Made by a program: the position numbers and the translations under genes
Origin: Candidatus Fermentithermobacillaceae bacterium
GTDB taxonomy: Bacteria > Bacillota > Sulfobacillia > Fermentithermobacillales > Fermentithermobacillaceae
Direction of reading: 5' to 3'
Length of the DNA stretch: 64,000 nucleotides
NCBI GenBank assembly: GCA_012842685.1
Contig: DUSI01000049.1
Location: 62,001-126,000, forward strand
The notes under the pieces: generated by a model
The model's input: the letters and a program-made list of their open reading frames with translations, nothing else
What the model was told of the DNA's origin: nothing
The model's database searches: none
Part shown: positions 23,754 through 32,995 of the stretch, piece by piece
Layout: the number at the start of each line of letters is the position of its first letter
Position numbering within the stretch: position 1 is the stretch's first letter

Positions 23754-25370
23754 GTGAAGAACTGCAAATCAGGTTCAGTCTTCCGGACTTCGTCCCTCGC
23801 CGGGATGTTCGCCCAAAGTGCCTTAACTTTGGCCTGCCTTATCGCCCTGCTGCTCTCGGGTCCCAGGTGTGCCGCAAGCGGATGGGATCCCTGGTATATC
23901 GATGCAGACGGCCACTGGGCATGGTCATACATAAGGGTGCTCTGGGAGGAAGGGGTAACCGATGGCGTTATCTCCGTCACCAATCCCGGGATATCCTGGT
24001 ATTATCCCGACAGATACGTAACGCGGGCGCAGTTCATCGTGCTGCTCGCGAAAGTTTTCGGACTCCCACCTGCCACGCCCCCTTATCCCTCCTACCCGGA
24101 CGTGCCTGAGAACTACAACATGCTGGCCGGCAAACCGGCCTGGTCGCTCATCGAAGGAGCTCTGGCGGGCGGCATATCCCTGGTGGCTCCGGGAGATATG
24201 TTTTTCCCGGACAGCTACACCACGAGGGAAGAAGCAGTAGCCTTCCTCATCAGGTCATTGGACTTGGAACCCCATTCCGAAGCCATGTCTTCCCAAGAAG
24301 TGGTGAACATCCTGATGAGGTTCAAGGACTGGTACAACATCTCTCCGGGCAGGAGAAACGCCATGGCCTGCGCCGTGCGGTTCGGGATCATTGAAGGGTA
24401 CGACGACGGAACCGTGAAGCCAGGACGCTTTATGACGCGCGCAGAAGCCGCGACCGTGGTGTACCGGTCCTGTCTCGTGAGGTTCTCCGCGCGAAAGGAC
24501 AAGTTTTCGCCCGACGGGGACGGCGTGGACGATACCGTCACGTTCGACTTCACATACCTGAAGAATCAGAGCGTCGTAGCCTGGCAGGCGGTGATCGCCA
24601 CCGAGTCTCTTTCGCCGGTTTACTACTTTAACCCCTCTCAGATCCCTGGTCAGCCGCCCGCGGTCGTTTCCTGGGACGGGCGGGACAATGCGGGGAACCC
24701 GCTCCCCCCAGGACTTTACGTCTACCAGGCACGGGTGCAAGACGCACGGGGCAGGGTCTTCTTCTCCGTGACGAAGCCGCTCTACTTGGAGATACACTCA
24801 CTGGAGGCCAGCCTGTATCCTACTGAGTGCGTTGACGGCCAGACTCTCACCGTTATCGCAGAGACCGTGCCCCAGGCTTCTCGCGTAACGGCCCAGTTTG
24901 CCGCAGGGCCTGCAAGGACACTTTCTTCTTCGGACGGGAAGACCTGGGTCATAGAAGTGACGGTAGGTCCGCCTCTTCCCCTGGGCAGGCAGCCGGTAAC
25001 GATCACCGCAGACTTCCCGGACACAACACGGACGAAGACAGTCTATTTCGAGCGGGTACAGGATACATGGCTCCTTGCCGCAGTGGAACCCAATCCTGCG
25101 TCCTGGAACCAGCTCCTCAGGCTGGAAGCGCTGACTTCCCATTCGGTTACCGAGGTCACGGTCTCACTGTTTGAAGAAGACACCGTGCTCGGCCAGTCTT
25201 CCCAAGGAGCCTGGACCGGCCAGCGACAGGTACCCTTTGGCATACCCTCTGGCTTCTACCCGGCCGTCTTCACCGGGAAGGCTGAGGACGGCAAGACTGT
25301 CTCTGCGACCGTGTGGCTGGAAGTTCGAGACCCAGAATCTGAAGAGATAGTCTATGTCCTGTCCAAGTGA
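23754..25370 (+). CDS. S-layer-homology (SLH) surface protein
   Basis: 538 residues. GTG 23754 has GGGAGG nine bases upstream and opens directly into a signal peptide (hydrophobic residues 18-38, cleavage near 41); the longer open frame is non-coding. Three SLH repeats follow at about 47-103, 115-170 and 188-240 (YPDRYVTRAQFIVLLAK; FPDSYTTREEAVAFLI; VKPGRFMTRAEAATVV), which bind pyruvylated cell-wall polymer. Residues 251-260 (FSPDGDGVDD) start a FlgD/gliding-type Ig fold (WDGRDNAGNPLPPGLYVY), and two more beta-rich domains fill the rest. It is exported and wall-bound, perhaps with a structural or adhesive role. It is divergent from the Tad operon and overlaps the convergent TPR gene by 19 bases. 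Confidence 0.9.
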   Translation: MKNCKSGSVFRTSSLAGMFAQSALTLACLIALLLSGPRCAASGWDPWYIDADGHWAWSYIRVLWEEGVTDGVISVTNPGISWYYPDRYVTRAQFIVLLAKVFGLPPATPPYPSYPDVPENYNMLAGKPAWSLIEGALAGGISLVAPGDMFFPDSYTTREEAVAFLIRSLDLEPHSEAMSSQEVVNILMRFKDWYNISPGRRNAMACAVRFGIIEGYDDGTVKPGRFMTRAEAATVVYRSCLVRFSARKDKFSPDGDGVDDTVTFDFTYLKNQSVVAWQAVIATESLSPVYYFNPSQIPGQPPAVVSWDGRDNAGNPLPPGLYVYQARVQDARGRVFFSVTKPLYLEIHSLEASLYPTECVDGQTLTVIAETVPQASRVTAQFAAGPARTLSSSDGKTWVIEVTVGPPLPLGRQPVTITADFPDTTRTKTVYFERVQDTWLLAAVEPNPASWNQLLRLEALTSHSVTEVTVSLFEEDTVLGQSSQGAWTGQRQVPFGIPSGFYPAVFTGKAEDGKTVSATVWLEVRDPESEEIVYVLSK

Positions 25371-26224
25371 GCCGGACCCGAAAGGGATCTGGCTTCGGAC
25401 AAAGCCGCCACTATCTCCCGGTAGGGCACCAGGTAAGCCTGATCCCCGACCGGACGGGTGTGCAAGGCCTCCTGGAACAGCCTGCCGGCTTCGGCGATCC
25501 GGTTCTTGGCGCGTGCTACCTGTCCCGACCAGTAGAGGACGTCCGGGTTATCCGGGTCTAGCCTGAGTGCTGCCTCTGTCTCGGCCTCGGCAGCCTCGAC
25601 CATGCCCAACGACAGATAACACTCGGCAAGACCAAGCCTGGCCGGGACGAGGCGTGGGTCGGCCCTAACCGCGGACTGGTAAGCAGAGGCGGCCGCCTTG
25701 AAGTCTCCCTTGGCGGCCAGCACCTTGCCCATGGCCACGTGTCCAAGGGGACTCTCGCCGGCAAGATTACCTGCTATTACCGCCTCTTGAAACGCTTCGT
25801 CCAACCTGCCCTGCCTGGTCAACACGGTAGACAAGAGGAAGTGAAGGTGCGCATCGCCCGGGAGCTTCTTCGCTGCTCTCCTCAGAAGGTCCGCGGCTTC
25901 GGCCAGGTCACCCTCGGCATAGGCGAGGCTTGCCAGCGCGCAGTGCGCCTGGGGCGTCACCTTGCCGGTCGACACTGCCTTCATATACCGCCTGTGGGCT
26001 CTCTTGTAGTCGTGAAATACCCACCTATCCAGGAATCCCAGGTGTTCGTAGACTATCTCCGGAGCGAGTAGGAGTCCCAAGAGCAGCCATCCCAGGATGC
26101 CGCCTGCGACGAACCTGCCGTCTACGAGACCGGACGCCCAGAGGTATATGCCCAAGGCCGCTATGACAACCGTCACGTAGTTCCACCAGTGCCGGAATGA
26201 AAAGCGCATAGGTTCCTTGACCAA
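25352..26224 (-). CDS. Membrane-anchored TPR protein
   Basis: 290 residues. Two spans near residues 15-30 and 38-54 (VVIAALGIYLWASGLV; GGILGWLLLGLLLAP) are followed by about five tetratricopeptide repeats between residues 88 and 275 (HCALASLAYAEGDLAEAADL; LLSTVLTRQGRLDEAFQEAV; RLGLAECYLSLGMVEAAEAE). TPR arrays hold protein complexes together; the partner is unknown. The 3' end overlaps the SLH gene on the other strand. No operon partner lies close upstream. Confidence 0.78.
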   Translation of the reverse strand: MVKEPMRFSFRHWWNYVTVVIAALGIYLWASGLVDGRFVAGGILGWLLLGLLLAPEIVYEHLGFLDRWVFHDYKRAHRRYMKAVSTGKVTPQAHCALASLAYAEGDLAEAADLLRRAAKKLPGDAHLHFLLSTVLTRQGRLDEAFQEAVIAGNLAGESPLGHVAMGKVLAAKGDFKAAASAYQSAVRADPRLVPARLGLAECYLSLGMVEAAEAETEAALRLDPDNPDVLYWSGQVARAKNRIAEAGRLFQEALHTRPVGDQAYLVPYREIVAALSEARSLSGPAHLDRT

Positions 26225-26349
26225 CGCATACCCTCCCTAAGCCGCCGGCAAATCTGGCGTCAAGAGATCCAGCTGTGGGTCTCTACGCTCAGCACTCTTA
26301 GAGCGAGAGCTCGATCCTTATTGTGCCCAGCAGGCGGTCCTAGAGAGCG

Positions 26350-26380
26350 GAACCGGCCCGCGCATCTTGCGGGCCGGTTC
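26350..26380 (-). terminator. Strong GC-rich hairpin after threonine synthase
   Basis: GAACCGGCCCGC (26350-26361) pairs exactly with 26369-26380 around a 7-base loop, 36 bases past the thrC stop. There is no T-run on the reverse-strand side, so termination efficiency is uncertain. The rest of 26225-26415 holds nothing else I can identify. Confidence 0.6.
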
Positions 26381-26415
26381 GGATCCTCATAATCTTTTCC
26401 GCGAAAACTTCGCCG

Positions 26416-27621
26416 CTAGCTCACCAGGCTCCCCGACTCGAGGAGCTTCGCCTTCTCCTTCAGGAGCTCGGTATACTTCATCCCCGCGCCGGTATTGAGG
26501 ATCAGCACGGAATCACTCGATGCGATAAAGCCTTCCTCGGCGAGTTTCTTCGCCGCGACAACGCAGGCAGCGCCCTCTGGACATATGAGCGCGCCTTCGG
26601 TCACCGCCAGGTGCTTCCACGCGTCGAGTATCTGGTTGTCTGTGACCGTGAGCGCCGTGCCGCCGGACTTCCTCACTGCATCCAGCACCAGGAAATCCCC
26701 GAGAGCCGAGGGCACCCTTATCCCTGCGGCTATGGTCTGCGCTCCCTGGAAGAATTCGGCCTTATCCTTTCCCTCTCTGTAGGCCTTTACGATCGGCGCG
26801 CACCCCTCGGCCTGGACGGCGACCATCTTGGGGAGACGGCCCTTTAGCCACCCAAGTTCTCTGAGCTCGTTAAAGGCCTTCCACATGCCGATTATCCCCA
26901 CTCCGCCACCGGTCGGGTAGAGGATCACATCAGGCAGATTACCTCCAAACTGCTCCCAGATCTCGAGGCCCATCGTCTTCTTTCCCTCTATGCGGTAGGG
27001 TTCTTTCAGAGTGGCAACCTCGAACCAGCCGTACTTCGCGCACGCCTCCCTGACAGCCTTCCCCGCATCCGAGATAAGGCCTTTTATCAGGTAGGTTTCT
27101 GCTCCGTAGGCGACCGACTCTGCCTGCGTCGTAAGGGGCGCGTCTTGCGGCATCACGACCACCATCTTGATGCCGGCCCTTGAAGTGTAGGCTGCCCACG
27201 CGGCACCCGCGTTTCCGGCCGTAGGCATAGCCAATGTCTTAAGGCCCAGTTCCTTGGCCCTGGAAACGCCCACAGCCGCGCCCCTGGCTTTGAACGTACC
27301 CGTGGGGTTCATGCCTTCGTCCTTGAGGAACAACCTACCGAGGCCGTACTCGCTGGCCACCTTCTCCAGCTCGTATACGGGAGTTCCTCCTTCTCCAAGG
27401 GAGACTATGTTCTCTTCGTGCACCACAGGAAGGAGCTCCCGGTAACGCCAAAGTCCCTCGGGTCGTCTCTCCCAGACATCGGGCGTCACTTCTCGGGCAA
27501 TTCGCTCCAGGTCGTACCTAACCAGGAGCGGTGTGCCGCACTCGCAGAGGTTGTGAGGCTCGTGCGGGTTGTACGTTGCACTGCATCTGGGGCAATAAAG
27601 CTCTTTGAGGTATGTAGCCAT
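26416..27621 (-). CDS. thrC: Threonine synthase
   Basis: 401 residues, PLP fold type II. An N-terminal zinc-ribbon-like part (YCPRCSATYNPHEP and CECGTPL) is followed by NPTGTFKARGA, whose Lys binds PLP, the phosphate loop PTGGGVGIIGMW, and PTAGNAGAAWAAYTSRAG. It converts O-phosphohomoserine to threonine. It appears to stand alone, ending in a strong hairpin, with no homoserine genes adjacent. Threonine deaminases share the fold, but the N-terminal ribbon and length favour ThrC. No T-box leader is seen in the 90 bases upstream. Confidence 0.9.
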   Translation of the reverse strand: MATYLKELYCPRCSATYNPHEPHNLCECGTPLLVRYDLERIAREVTPDVWERRPEGLWRYRELLPVVHEENIVSLGEGGTPVYELEKVASEYGLGRLFLKDEGMNPTGTFKARGAAVGVSRAKELGLKTLAMPTAGNAGAAWAAYTSRAGIKMVVVMPQDAPLTTQAESVAYGAETYLIKGLISDAGKAVREACAKYGWFEVATLKEPYRIEGKKTMGLEIWEQFGGNLPDVILYPTGGGVGIIGMWKAFNELRELGWLKGRLPKMVAVQAEGCAPIVKAYREGKDKAEFFQGAQTIAAGIRVPSALGDFLVLDAVRKSGGTALTVTDNQILDAWKHLAVTEGALICPEGAACVVAAKKLAEEGFIASSDSVLILNTGAGMKYTELLKEKAKLLESGSLVS

Positions 27622-27712
27622 TTCTCCGGCGTCCCTTCGGGCGCCTCACTCTCCCCTCGTCTAGTGTACTAGGTCCAAGGAGCCTATCGCTCCCGAATAG
27701 GCATTTCACCGC

Positions 27713-28555
27713 TTAGCCGTCCCATTCCTCCGGCGCCTCCAAGGTAAAGCGGCCCAGTCTTCCTTCCCTAAACTCAAGGATAAGCGTCTGGCACGTACGC
27801 TCCCAGTCGACCGTACCCCCCTCACGGATGAAACCGCGGGCCCTCCCGAACTCCTCCACGAAACTCTCAGGCTGGACCCCGGCCGGGGATACCTTTCCCG
27901 CCAGATAGCGCGCGACTTCCTCTGGGTCATACATGTTGTCGGGGATGGCCCACGCTGCCGCGAGTTTGAGACGCGCTTCTCCCTTGACGAGGGACGTGTC
28001 GACCACGCCCGGGGTATCCAGGATCTCCAGGAACCCCCGGCCACGTAGCCAGTTGCTGGAGCGCGTCAGTCCCGGTTTGGCCCCAAAAGGAGCCTTTGTA
28101 GTGCCTAGGAGCCGGTTGGCCAAAGAGGATTTCCCCACGTTGGGCGGGCCGAAAAGCATGATCCTCACCGGCCTGTATAGGAGCGCTGCAGGTTTCTTGG
28201 CATCGAGCTCTGCTTTGACCGCCCTGAGATGTCCAAGGAGGGCAGTCATCCCGTCGCCGGTCCTGCAGTTTACCGCGAAAGCCGGACTTCCGCGTGACGT
28301 GAAAAATTCGGCCCATGCACGGGTCATCTCGGGATCCGCGAGGTCAGGCTTGGTGAGCACGTAGACCCTTCGCCGCTTAGACAGGTATGGTTCGGCAAGC
28401 CGCACCGAAGTGAGCGGGATCCTCGCGTCCAGAAGAAAGAGAAACACATCCACCAAGTCCAGGGCCTTCTTGGCCGGTAGACCGGGATGTGTCTTCCTGG
28501 ACGCTTCTTTCGAGCGCGTCGCTACTTTATTGGGCCTATGTCTTTGAGAGGCCAT
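27713..28555 (-). CDS. rbgA: RbgA/YlqF, 50S ribosome assembly GTPase
   Basis: 280 residues with the circularly permuted GTPase order: G4 LTKPDLAD (near 72) before G1 GPPNVGKSSL (near 135) and G3 DTPG (near 180). The N-terminus is more basic and extended than in Bacillus. It helps late 50S assembly near the L16 site. Its first 34 bases overlap lepB, and the gene order lepB-rbgA after rplS is the standard one, so it is probably the last gene of the ffh-rpsP transcript. Confidence 0.92.
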   Translation of the reverse strand: MASQRHRPNKVATRSKEASRKTHPGLPAKKALDLVDVFLFLLDARIPLTSVRLAEPYLSKRRRVYVLTKPDLADPEMTRAWAEFFTSRGSPAFAVNCRTGDGMTALLGHLRAVKAELDAKKPAALLYRPVRIMLFGPPNVGKSSLANRLLGTTKAPFGAKPGLTRSSNWLRGRGFLEILDTPGVVDTSLVKGEARLKLAAAWAIPDNMYDPEEVARYLAGKVSPAGVQPESFVEEFGRARGFIREGGTVDWERTCQTLILEFREGRLGRFTLEAPEEWDG

Positions 28556-29025
28556 ATGATGAACACAGCCTTTCCCTTGACCAGGCTGAGCTTTACGGGA
28601 CCGAACATGCGAGAATCTTCGCTGTTGGTCCTGTGGTCACCCAAGACGAATATGCAGTCCTCGGGGACCGTGATGGGTTTCATATCGTAGAACCCCGGGT
28701 ACCTTACGTACGGCTCTTCTTTCAGGAGGCCGTTCACGTAAAGCCTCCCCATCCTTATCTCCACGGTGTCGCCGCCCACGGCCACGCACCGTTTGACGTA
28801 GTCCCTCGAAGGGTCAAGCGGGTAGCGGAAAACCACCACATCGCCCCGCTTCGGCTTGGAGAACCTGTAGGCGATCTTGTTCACGAGTAGGGACTGAGAG
28901 TCCCACAAGGTCGGTTCCATCGAGGGACCGTCCACCACGAACCTCTCGATGACGAACGCCCTTACCAGGATCGCGATAAGCAGGGCTATGAGGACGGTTT
29001 CCAGTATGTCCCGCGCCGTGTTCAT
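28522..29025 (-). CDS. lepB: Signal peptidase I
   Basis: 167 residues with one N-terminal span (residues 8-26). The catalytic Ser is in GPSMEPTLW (near 35) and the Lys in [11 protein letters not shown] (near 77); box [12 protein letters not shown] is present. It cuts signal peptides outside the membrane. The start overlaps the rplS stop (ATGA). Small, single-span form typical of Gram-positives. Confidence 0.95.
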   Translation of the reverse strand: MNTARDILETVLIALLIAILVRAFVIERFVVDGPSMEPTLWDSQSLLVNKIAYRFSKPKRGDVVVFRYPLDPSRDYVKRCVAVGGDTVEIRMGRLYVNGLLKEEPYVRYPGFYDMKPITVPEDCIFVLGDHRTNSEDSRMFGPVKLSLVKGKAVFIIWPLKDIGPIK

Positions 29026-29369
29026 GACTTCTTCTGTTCGGCTATCCTGGCTGCTTTACCCGAAAGACCCCTCAGGTAGTACAGTTTCGCTCTCCTAACC
29101 CGTCCTCTGCGGACTACCTCGATCTTGGCTATCCTGGGCGAATGCACCGGGAAGGTACGCTCCACGCCTATGCCGTAGGAAACCCTCCTCACGAGGAACG
29201 TCTCTCTGGCGCCGCCCCGCTGCCTTGCGATGACTGTTCCGTCGAAGACCTGGATCCTCTCACGGCCTCCCTCCACCACTTTGTAGTGGACCCTGACCCT
29301 ATCGCCAGGCGCGAAATCGGGTATATCTTTCTTCATCTGCGATTCTTCGATAAGCCTTATGACGTCCAC
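29022..29369 (-). CDS. rplS: Ribosomal protein L19
   Basis: 115 residues, the usual length, from GTG 29369 (AAGGAG eight bases upstream; the frame allows three more codons inside the ribosome site). Typical segments are [38 protein letters not shown] and [15 protein letters not shown]. It lies at the 30S-50S interface. It sits 15 bases after trmD and overlaps lepB. Confidence 0.97.
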   Translation of the reverse strand: MDVIRLIEESQMKKDIPDFAPGDRVRVHYKVVEGGRERIQVFDGTVIARQRGGARETFLVRRVSYGIGVERTFPVHSPRIAKIEVVRRGRVRRAKLYYLRGLSGKAARIAEQKKS

Positions 29370-29384
29370 GTCGGTCACTCCTTA

Positions 29385-30140
29385 CTACCACAGATCCTTA
29401 CCGTCTATTCCCTCTTCTCTCAAAACTTCCGCAAGAAGGCGCCTGTCTTCGTACGTGAGGACGGCCTCTCGCAAGAGGTCTTTTCGCCTCCTGAGAGTCC
29501 TGCGCAGGGATTCCTTGCGCCTCCACCTCACTATGGCGGCCCTGTCGCCCTGCCTGAGGACTAGCGGCACTTCCATCCCCATAAACACGGGTGGCCTGGT
29601 ATACTGGGGTCCTTCGAGCAGCCCGTCGGAAAAGGAATCCGACTCCGCCGAAGACTCATCCCCCAGGACGCCCGGGAGAAACCGCGCGGTGGCGTCCAGC
29701 ACCGCCATCGCCGCTATCTCGCCTCCCGTCAAGACGAAATCTCCGATGGAGATCTCGTCATCGACAAAGCTCCGGACCCTTTCGTCGAACCCCTCATAGT
29801 GCCCTGCCACAAGCGCAACGAGGTCGCGTTCCGCCAGTTCTCTGGCTACTCCAGTCGTGAACTTCCTCCCCTGGGGCGTCATGAGCGCCGCGTAGGGCCT
29901 GGTCCCGGCGTCCTGCTCAACCCAGCGCAGGGCATCGTAGATGGGTTCAGGCTTAAGGACCATGCCCGGCCCTCCGCCGTACGGATAGTCGTCGACAGTG
30001 CCGTGGTCATCGACGGCGAAATCCCTTATGTTCACCGTCTTGACCTTTAGGAGGCCCGCTTCGGCCGCCCTCTTCAGGATGCTGGACTGAAGTATGGGAC
30101 CGAAGACTTCGGGAAACAAGGTCAGGATGTAGACCTTCAT
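29385..30140 (-). CDS. trmD: tRNA (guanine-N1)-methyltransferase
   Basis: 251 residues of the SPOUT knot class. [11 protein letters not shown] at the start, [20 protein letters not shown] (near 55), [15 protein letters not shown] and [13 protein letters not shown] form the knotted SAM pocket. It methylates G37 of tRNAs to prevent frameshifting. It overlaps ylqD by four bases. Normally rimM precedes trmD; here ylqD does so directly. Confidence 0.97.
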   Translation of the reverse strand: MKVYILTLFPEVFGPILQSSILKRAAEAGLLKVKTVNIRDFAVDDHGTVDDYPYGGGPGMVLKPEPIYDALRWVEQDAGTRPYAALMTPQGRKFTTGVARELAERDLVALVAGHYEGFDERVRSFVDDEISIGDFVLTGGEIAAMAVLDATARFLPGVLGDESSAESDSFSDGLLEGPQYTRPPVFMGMEVPLVLRQGDRAAIVRWRRKESLRRTLRRRKDLLREAVLTYEDRRLLAEVLREEGIDGKDLW

Positions 30141-30583
30141 CGCTCAGGCTCCCCGACCGCGGTCTCTCTAGGGCCAAACTCCACCGTCACGGAACCGCCT
30201 TCCCTGATCGCCACGACTCTCCCGTCTTCAAGGACTATCTCCGCCGAAGCTATCTCGGACCACGAGTCTCCGACCCTTACCTCGTAGAACCCTTGCACCT
30301 GGCCCTGGGTTATTTCCTGTCCCTCGCTAAGCCTCGCTATCTCCCTGAGCTTCGTCGTGAGAGCCTCTTTTCGGGCCTGGAGTTCTCTCGCCTTGCGCTC
30401 AAGCCCTGATAGGTCGTCTGGCTTCCCCAGGCCGCGGCGCCTCTCGATCTCGGCCGATATCCGCTCAAGCTCCTGTTCCGTATCCCGGATGGCCTTCTGG
30501 GTCTCGGCGCCGAGACGGGCCTTCAGGAGAGGCGTCACTTTCGACTTGACGGTCACCGCCCTGGAGATGAGCACCGCTTGCAC
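30137..30583 (-). CDS. ylqD: YlqD-family protein
   Basis: 148 residues. An N-terminal beta segment ([19 protein letters not shown]) precedes a coiled coil (about residues 30-85: [36 protein letters not shown]) and a C-terminal beta domain ([20 protein letters not shown]). This is the YlqD layout, and it occupies the YlqD position between the KH protein and trmD. Function is unknown; ribosome-related by context. The C-terminal barrel could be confused with RimM, but the coiled coil and lack of RimM motifs rule that out. Confidence 0.8.
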   Translation of the reverse strand: MQAVLISRAVTVKSKVTPLLKARLGAETQKAIRDTEQELERISAEIERRRGLGKPDDLSGLERKARELQARKEALTTKLREIARLSEGQEITQGQVQGFYEVRVGDSWSEIASAEIVLEDGRVVAIREGGSVTVEFGPRETAVGEPER

Positions 30584-30589
30584 CGTCCC

Positions 30590-30823
30590 TTACTCGAGGA
30601 TCTCTACAGTCGCCCTCTTGCCTTCTTTGGCCGCAGCCGCCTGCACCAGCGCCCTCACGGCGTGGATCACCCTGCCTTTGCGGCCTATGATCTTCCCCAT
30701 ATCGTCAGGCGAAACCCTGAGCTCGAACACGACCGCCCTCTCGCCCTCGACTTCGTTGACAGTGACTTTGTCGGGCTCATCAACGATGGCCTGTGCGATG
30801 AACAACACAAGATCACGCAGCAT
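30590..30823 (-). CDS. khpA: KhpA (YlqC), KH-domain RNA-binding protein
   Basis: 77 residues forming one type-II KH domain. The RNA-binding loop [20 protein letters not shown] is intact near residues 40-58. KhpA pairs with KhpB (Jag) and binds many RNAs in Gram-positives. It lies between rpsP and ylqD as in Bacillus. Confidence 0.93.
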   Translation of the reverse strand: MLRDLVLFIAQAIVDEPDKVTVNEVEGERAVVFELRVSPDDMGKIIGRKGRVIHAVRALVQAAAAKEGKRATVEILE

Positions 30824-30859
30824 ATTAGCCCTCCTTTACGCCTGACGTAGTCGAAATCC

Positions 30860-31129
30860 TCACTTCGCCTTCTTGGCCGCCCACTTCTCGATCACGCCGG
30901 CACGGGCCAGGATCGCTTTGGCCGTGGGCGTCGGTTGGGCGCCACGCTCCAGCCAGAGAAGAGCCCTGTCCTCGTGGACTTTGAAGACCGCCGGCTCCTT
31001 GGTGGGATCGTAGTAGCCAAGCTCTTCGATAGCCTTGCCGTCCCGCTGTACCCGTGAGTCGGCCACCACGATGCGGTACACCGGGCTCTTCTTCGCGCCT
31101 ATGCGCTTGAGACGGATCTTAACCGCCAA
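30860..31129 (-). CDS. rpsP: Ribosomal protein S16
   Basis: 89 residues from TTG 31129 (AAAGGAGATG upstream), giving the standard N-terminus (M)[15 protein letters not shown]; the longer frame from 31168 is not credible. [15 protein letters not shown] and [11 protein letters not shown] are family hallmarks. 30S subunit assembly protein. It follows ffh by 35 bases. Confidence 0.96.
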   Translation of the reverse strand: MAVKIRLKRIGAKKSPVYRIVVADSRVQRDGKAIEELGYYDPTKEPAVFKVHEDRALLWLERGAQPTPTAKAILARAGVIEKWAAKKAK

Positions 31130-31164
31130 CTTGTTGCATCTCCTTTCTCGTCCTATGTGCATCC

Positions 31165-32481
31165 TCAAGGCAGACGGAGTCTGCCCATCTTCTCAGGCGT
31201 CATCTGGAACATCATCCGGCGCGCCTGGAAAAACTGCTTGAGCAGCCGGTTCACATCCTGTACCTGTGTACCGCTGCCTCTTGCTATCCTCCGCTTCCTG
31301 GAACCATCGATGATCTCGGGCCTCCGCCTCTCGAGGGGAGTCATGGAGTTCACTATCGCCTCTATCCGGCTCCATTCTTTTGGATCGATGTCCACATCGA
31401 TCTTCATCCTGTTTAACCCCGGGATCATCCTCAAAAGGTCCCCGAAGGAACCCATCTTCCTGACTTCCTTCATCTGGGCGATGAAGTCCTCCAGGGTGAA
31501 CTCTTTCTTCCGGAGTTTCCGCTCGAGTTCCTCGGCTTTTTTCTCGTCGAAGGCAGCCTGAGCCCTCTCTATGAGGGTCAAGACATCTCCCATACCGAGG
31601 ATCCTTGAAGCCATCCGGTCCGGGTGGAACACCTGGAAGTCCTCAAGTTTCTCGCCTGTCGAGGCGAATTTGATGGGTTTCCCCGTGACTTTCGCTATGG
31701 AGAGGGCTGCCCCACCCCTGGCATCCGAGTCTATCTTCGTCAGGATAATGCCGGTAAGCCCTACTTTCTCGTCGAAGGCCTGGGCCACCTTGCAGGCTTC
31801 CTGACCCGTCATGGCGTCTACGACGAGGATGCTCTCCCTCGGGGAGACCGCGTCCCTTATGCGGGCGGCTTCATCCATCATCTCGTCGTCGAGCTGGGTC
31901 CTTCCGGCAGTATCGAAGATCACCACGTCATAGGCGCCTGTGCGGGCCTTCTCGTAGCCGCCCCTTGCGATGGCGGCGGGGTCAGTGCCGGGATCCATGG
32001 TAAAAAAGCCGGCTCCCGATTTCTCGGCCAGTATCTCCAGCTGCCGCTGGGCGGCGGGACGGTACACGTCGCAGGATACGAGGAGCACGCGCCGCCCGCT
32101 CTTTCTGAGGTTTAGGGCAAGTTTCCCGGCCGTAGTGGTCTTGCCGGACCCCTGGAGCCCGTAGAGCACAACCACCGCAGGCGGGTTCCCTGAAAGGTCC
32201 AAGGGTTTGGCCTTCCCGCCCAAAAGCTCCACCATCTCTTCGTGGACTATCTTGATGACCTGCTGGGCCGGGGTAAGGCTCTCCAAGACCTCGGCAGAAA
32301 GGCTTTTCTCTTTGACTTGTGCTATGAACTCCCTGACTACCTTGAAGTTGACGTCAGCCTCGAGAAGGGAAAGACGCACTTCCCGCAGGGCTTCGTCGAT
32401 ATCCTTCTCAGAAAGCTTCCCTTTACCGCGCAGCTTCTTGAAGACTCCCGCAAGTCGCGCCGAAAGTCCCTCAAACTCCAT
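31165..32481 (-). CDS. ffh: Signal recognition particle GTPase Ffh
   Basis: 438 residues from ATG 32481 ([19 protein letters not shown]). N domain, then the GTPase with [16 protein letters not shown] (G1), DTAGRTQLD (G3), and [10 protein letters not shown] (G4). The methionine-rich M domain contains the SRP RNA-binding [15 protein letters not shown]-like helix. It brings membrane proteins to FtsY, which is encoded 5 kb upstream. It overlaps ylxM by 11 bases. The SRP RNA gene was not found in the window. Confidence 0.97.
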   Translation of the reverse strand: MEFEGLSARLAGVFKKLRGKGKLSEKDIDEALREVRLSLLEADVNFKVVREFIAQVKEKSLSAEVLESLTPAQQVIKIVHEEMVELLGGKAKPLDLSGNPPAVVVLYGLQGSGKTTTAGKLALNLRKSGRRVLLVSCDVYRPAAQRQLEILAEKSGAGFFTMDPGTDPAAIARGGYEKARTGAYDVVIFDTAGRTQLDDEMMDEAARIRDAVSPRESILVVDAMTGQEACKVAQAFDEKVGLTGIILTKIDSDARGGAALSIAKVTGKPIKFASTGEKLEDFQVFHPDRMASRILGMGDVLTLIERAQAAFDEKKAEELERKLRKKEFTLEDFIAQMKEVRKMGSFGDLLRMIPGLNRMKIDVDIDPKEWSRIEAIVNSMTPLERRRPEIIDGSRKRRIARGSGTQVQDVNRLLKQFFQARRMMFQMTPEKMGRLRLP

Positions 32482-32845
32482 TTTCGGCTTCACCACCGCT
32501 CAAAAGCGGAGACAAGATCCTCACGCACACGTCTCTCATCTCTCGCCAGTTTTCTGGATTCATGGAACAAAGCCTCTCCAAAAGGATCGCCGCACGGTCC
32601 TCTTCCTCCCTGATCCGCCTTCTGAGCCCAATGGCGCTCTCGAGTTTCCGGAGCATACGCTCGCCGCGTTTCAGGGCATCCTCACAGGCCTGACGGGATA
32701 TGTTCAGGCGCTCCGAGATCTCCATGAGCGAGAGGTCCTCGTGAAGCTTGAGATCGAGGACTTCCCTTTGCCTTGGCGCGAGGAGCCCCTCATAGAGGTC
32801 GAAAAGGACCGACAACTCATGGACCGTCTCGGGTGTATATGACAT
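32471..32845 (-). CDS. ylxM: YlxM, UPF0122 SRP-associated helix-turn-helix protein
   Basis: 124 residues, all helical, with a sigma-region-4-like helix-turn-helix (LAPRQREVLDLKLHEDLSL; ISERLNISRQACEDALKRG). YlxM accompanies ffh in Gram-positives and has been shown to modulate SRP activity in streptococci. The ATG has GTGAGGT six bases upstream. First gene of the SRP/ribosomal operon, with a promoter 45 bases away. Confidence 0.94.
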   Translation of the reverse strand: MSYTPETVHELSVLFDLYEGLLAPRQREVLDLKLHEDLSLMEISERLNISRQACEDALKRGERMLRKLESAIGLRRRIREEEDRAAILLERLCSMNPENWREMRDVCVRILSPLLSGGEAENGV

Positions 32846-32889
32846 CGCGTTACCTCACTGTCTTGGTCTACACCTTTACACACCCTTGG

Positions 32890-32918
32890 ATACTACACCT
32901 TCCGGGAAGCTTTATCAA
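32890..32918 (-). promoter_or_regulatory. Sigma-A promoter of the ylxM-ffh-rpsP operon
   Basis: Reverse strand: TTGATA (32913-32918), 17 bases, TAGTAT (32890-32895). Five of six matches in the first box and four of six in the second, with ideal spacing. Confidence 0.7.
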
Positions 32919-32995
32919 GTCATGTTTGCAGGGAAACTCGTCTAACGAGAGGAAGATCCCTGAGTGTGCGGCTCATTGGCGAGAGGAGGACAATC

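Noticed and set aside
26225-26415. tRNA-like element (GGTTCGGATCC)
   Set aside because: The sequence is one arm of a simple 12-bp hairpin; no cloverleaf can be drawn.
27622-27712. T-box or riboswitch leader for thrC
   Set aside because: The region upstream is only about 90 bases and has no T-box or lysine-type conserved elements.
30137-30583. Calling this gene rimM from its position before trmD
   Set aside because: The long coiled coil and lack of RimM barrel/PRC motifs fit YlqD instead.
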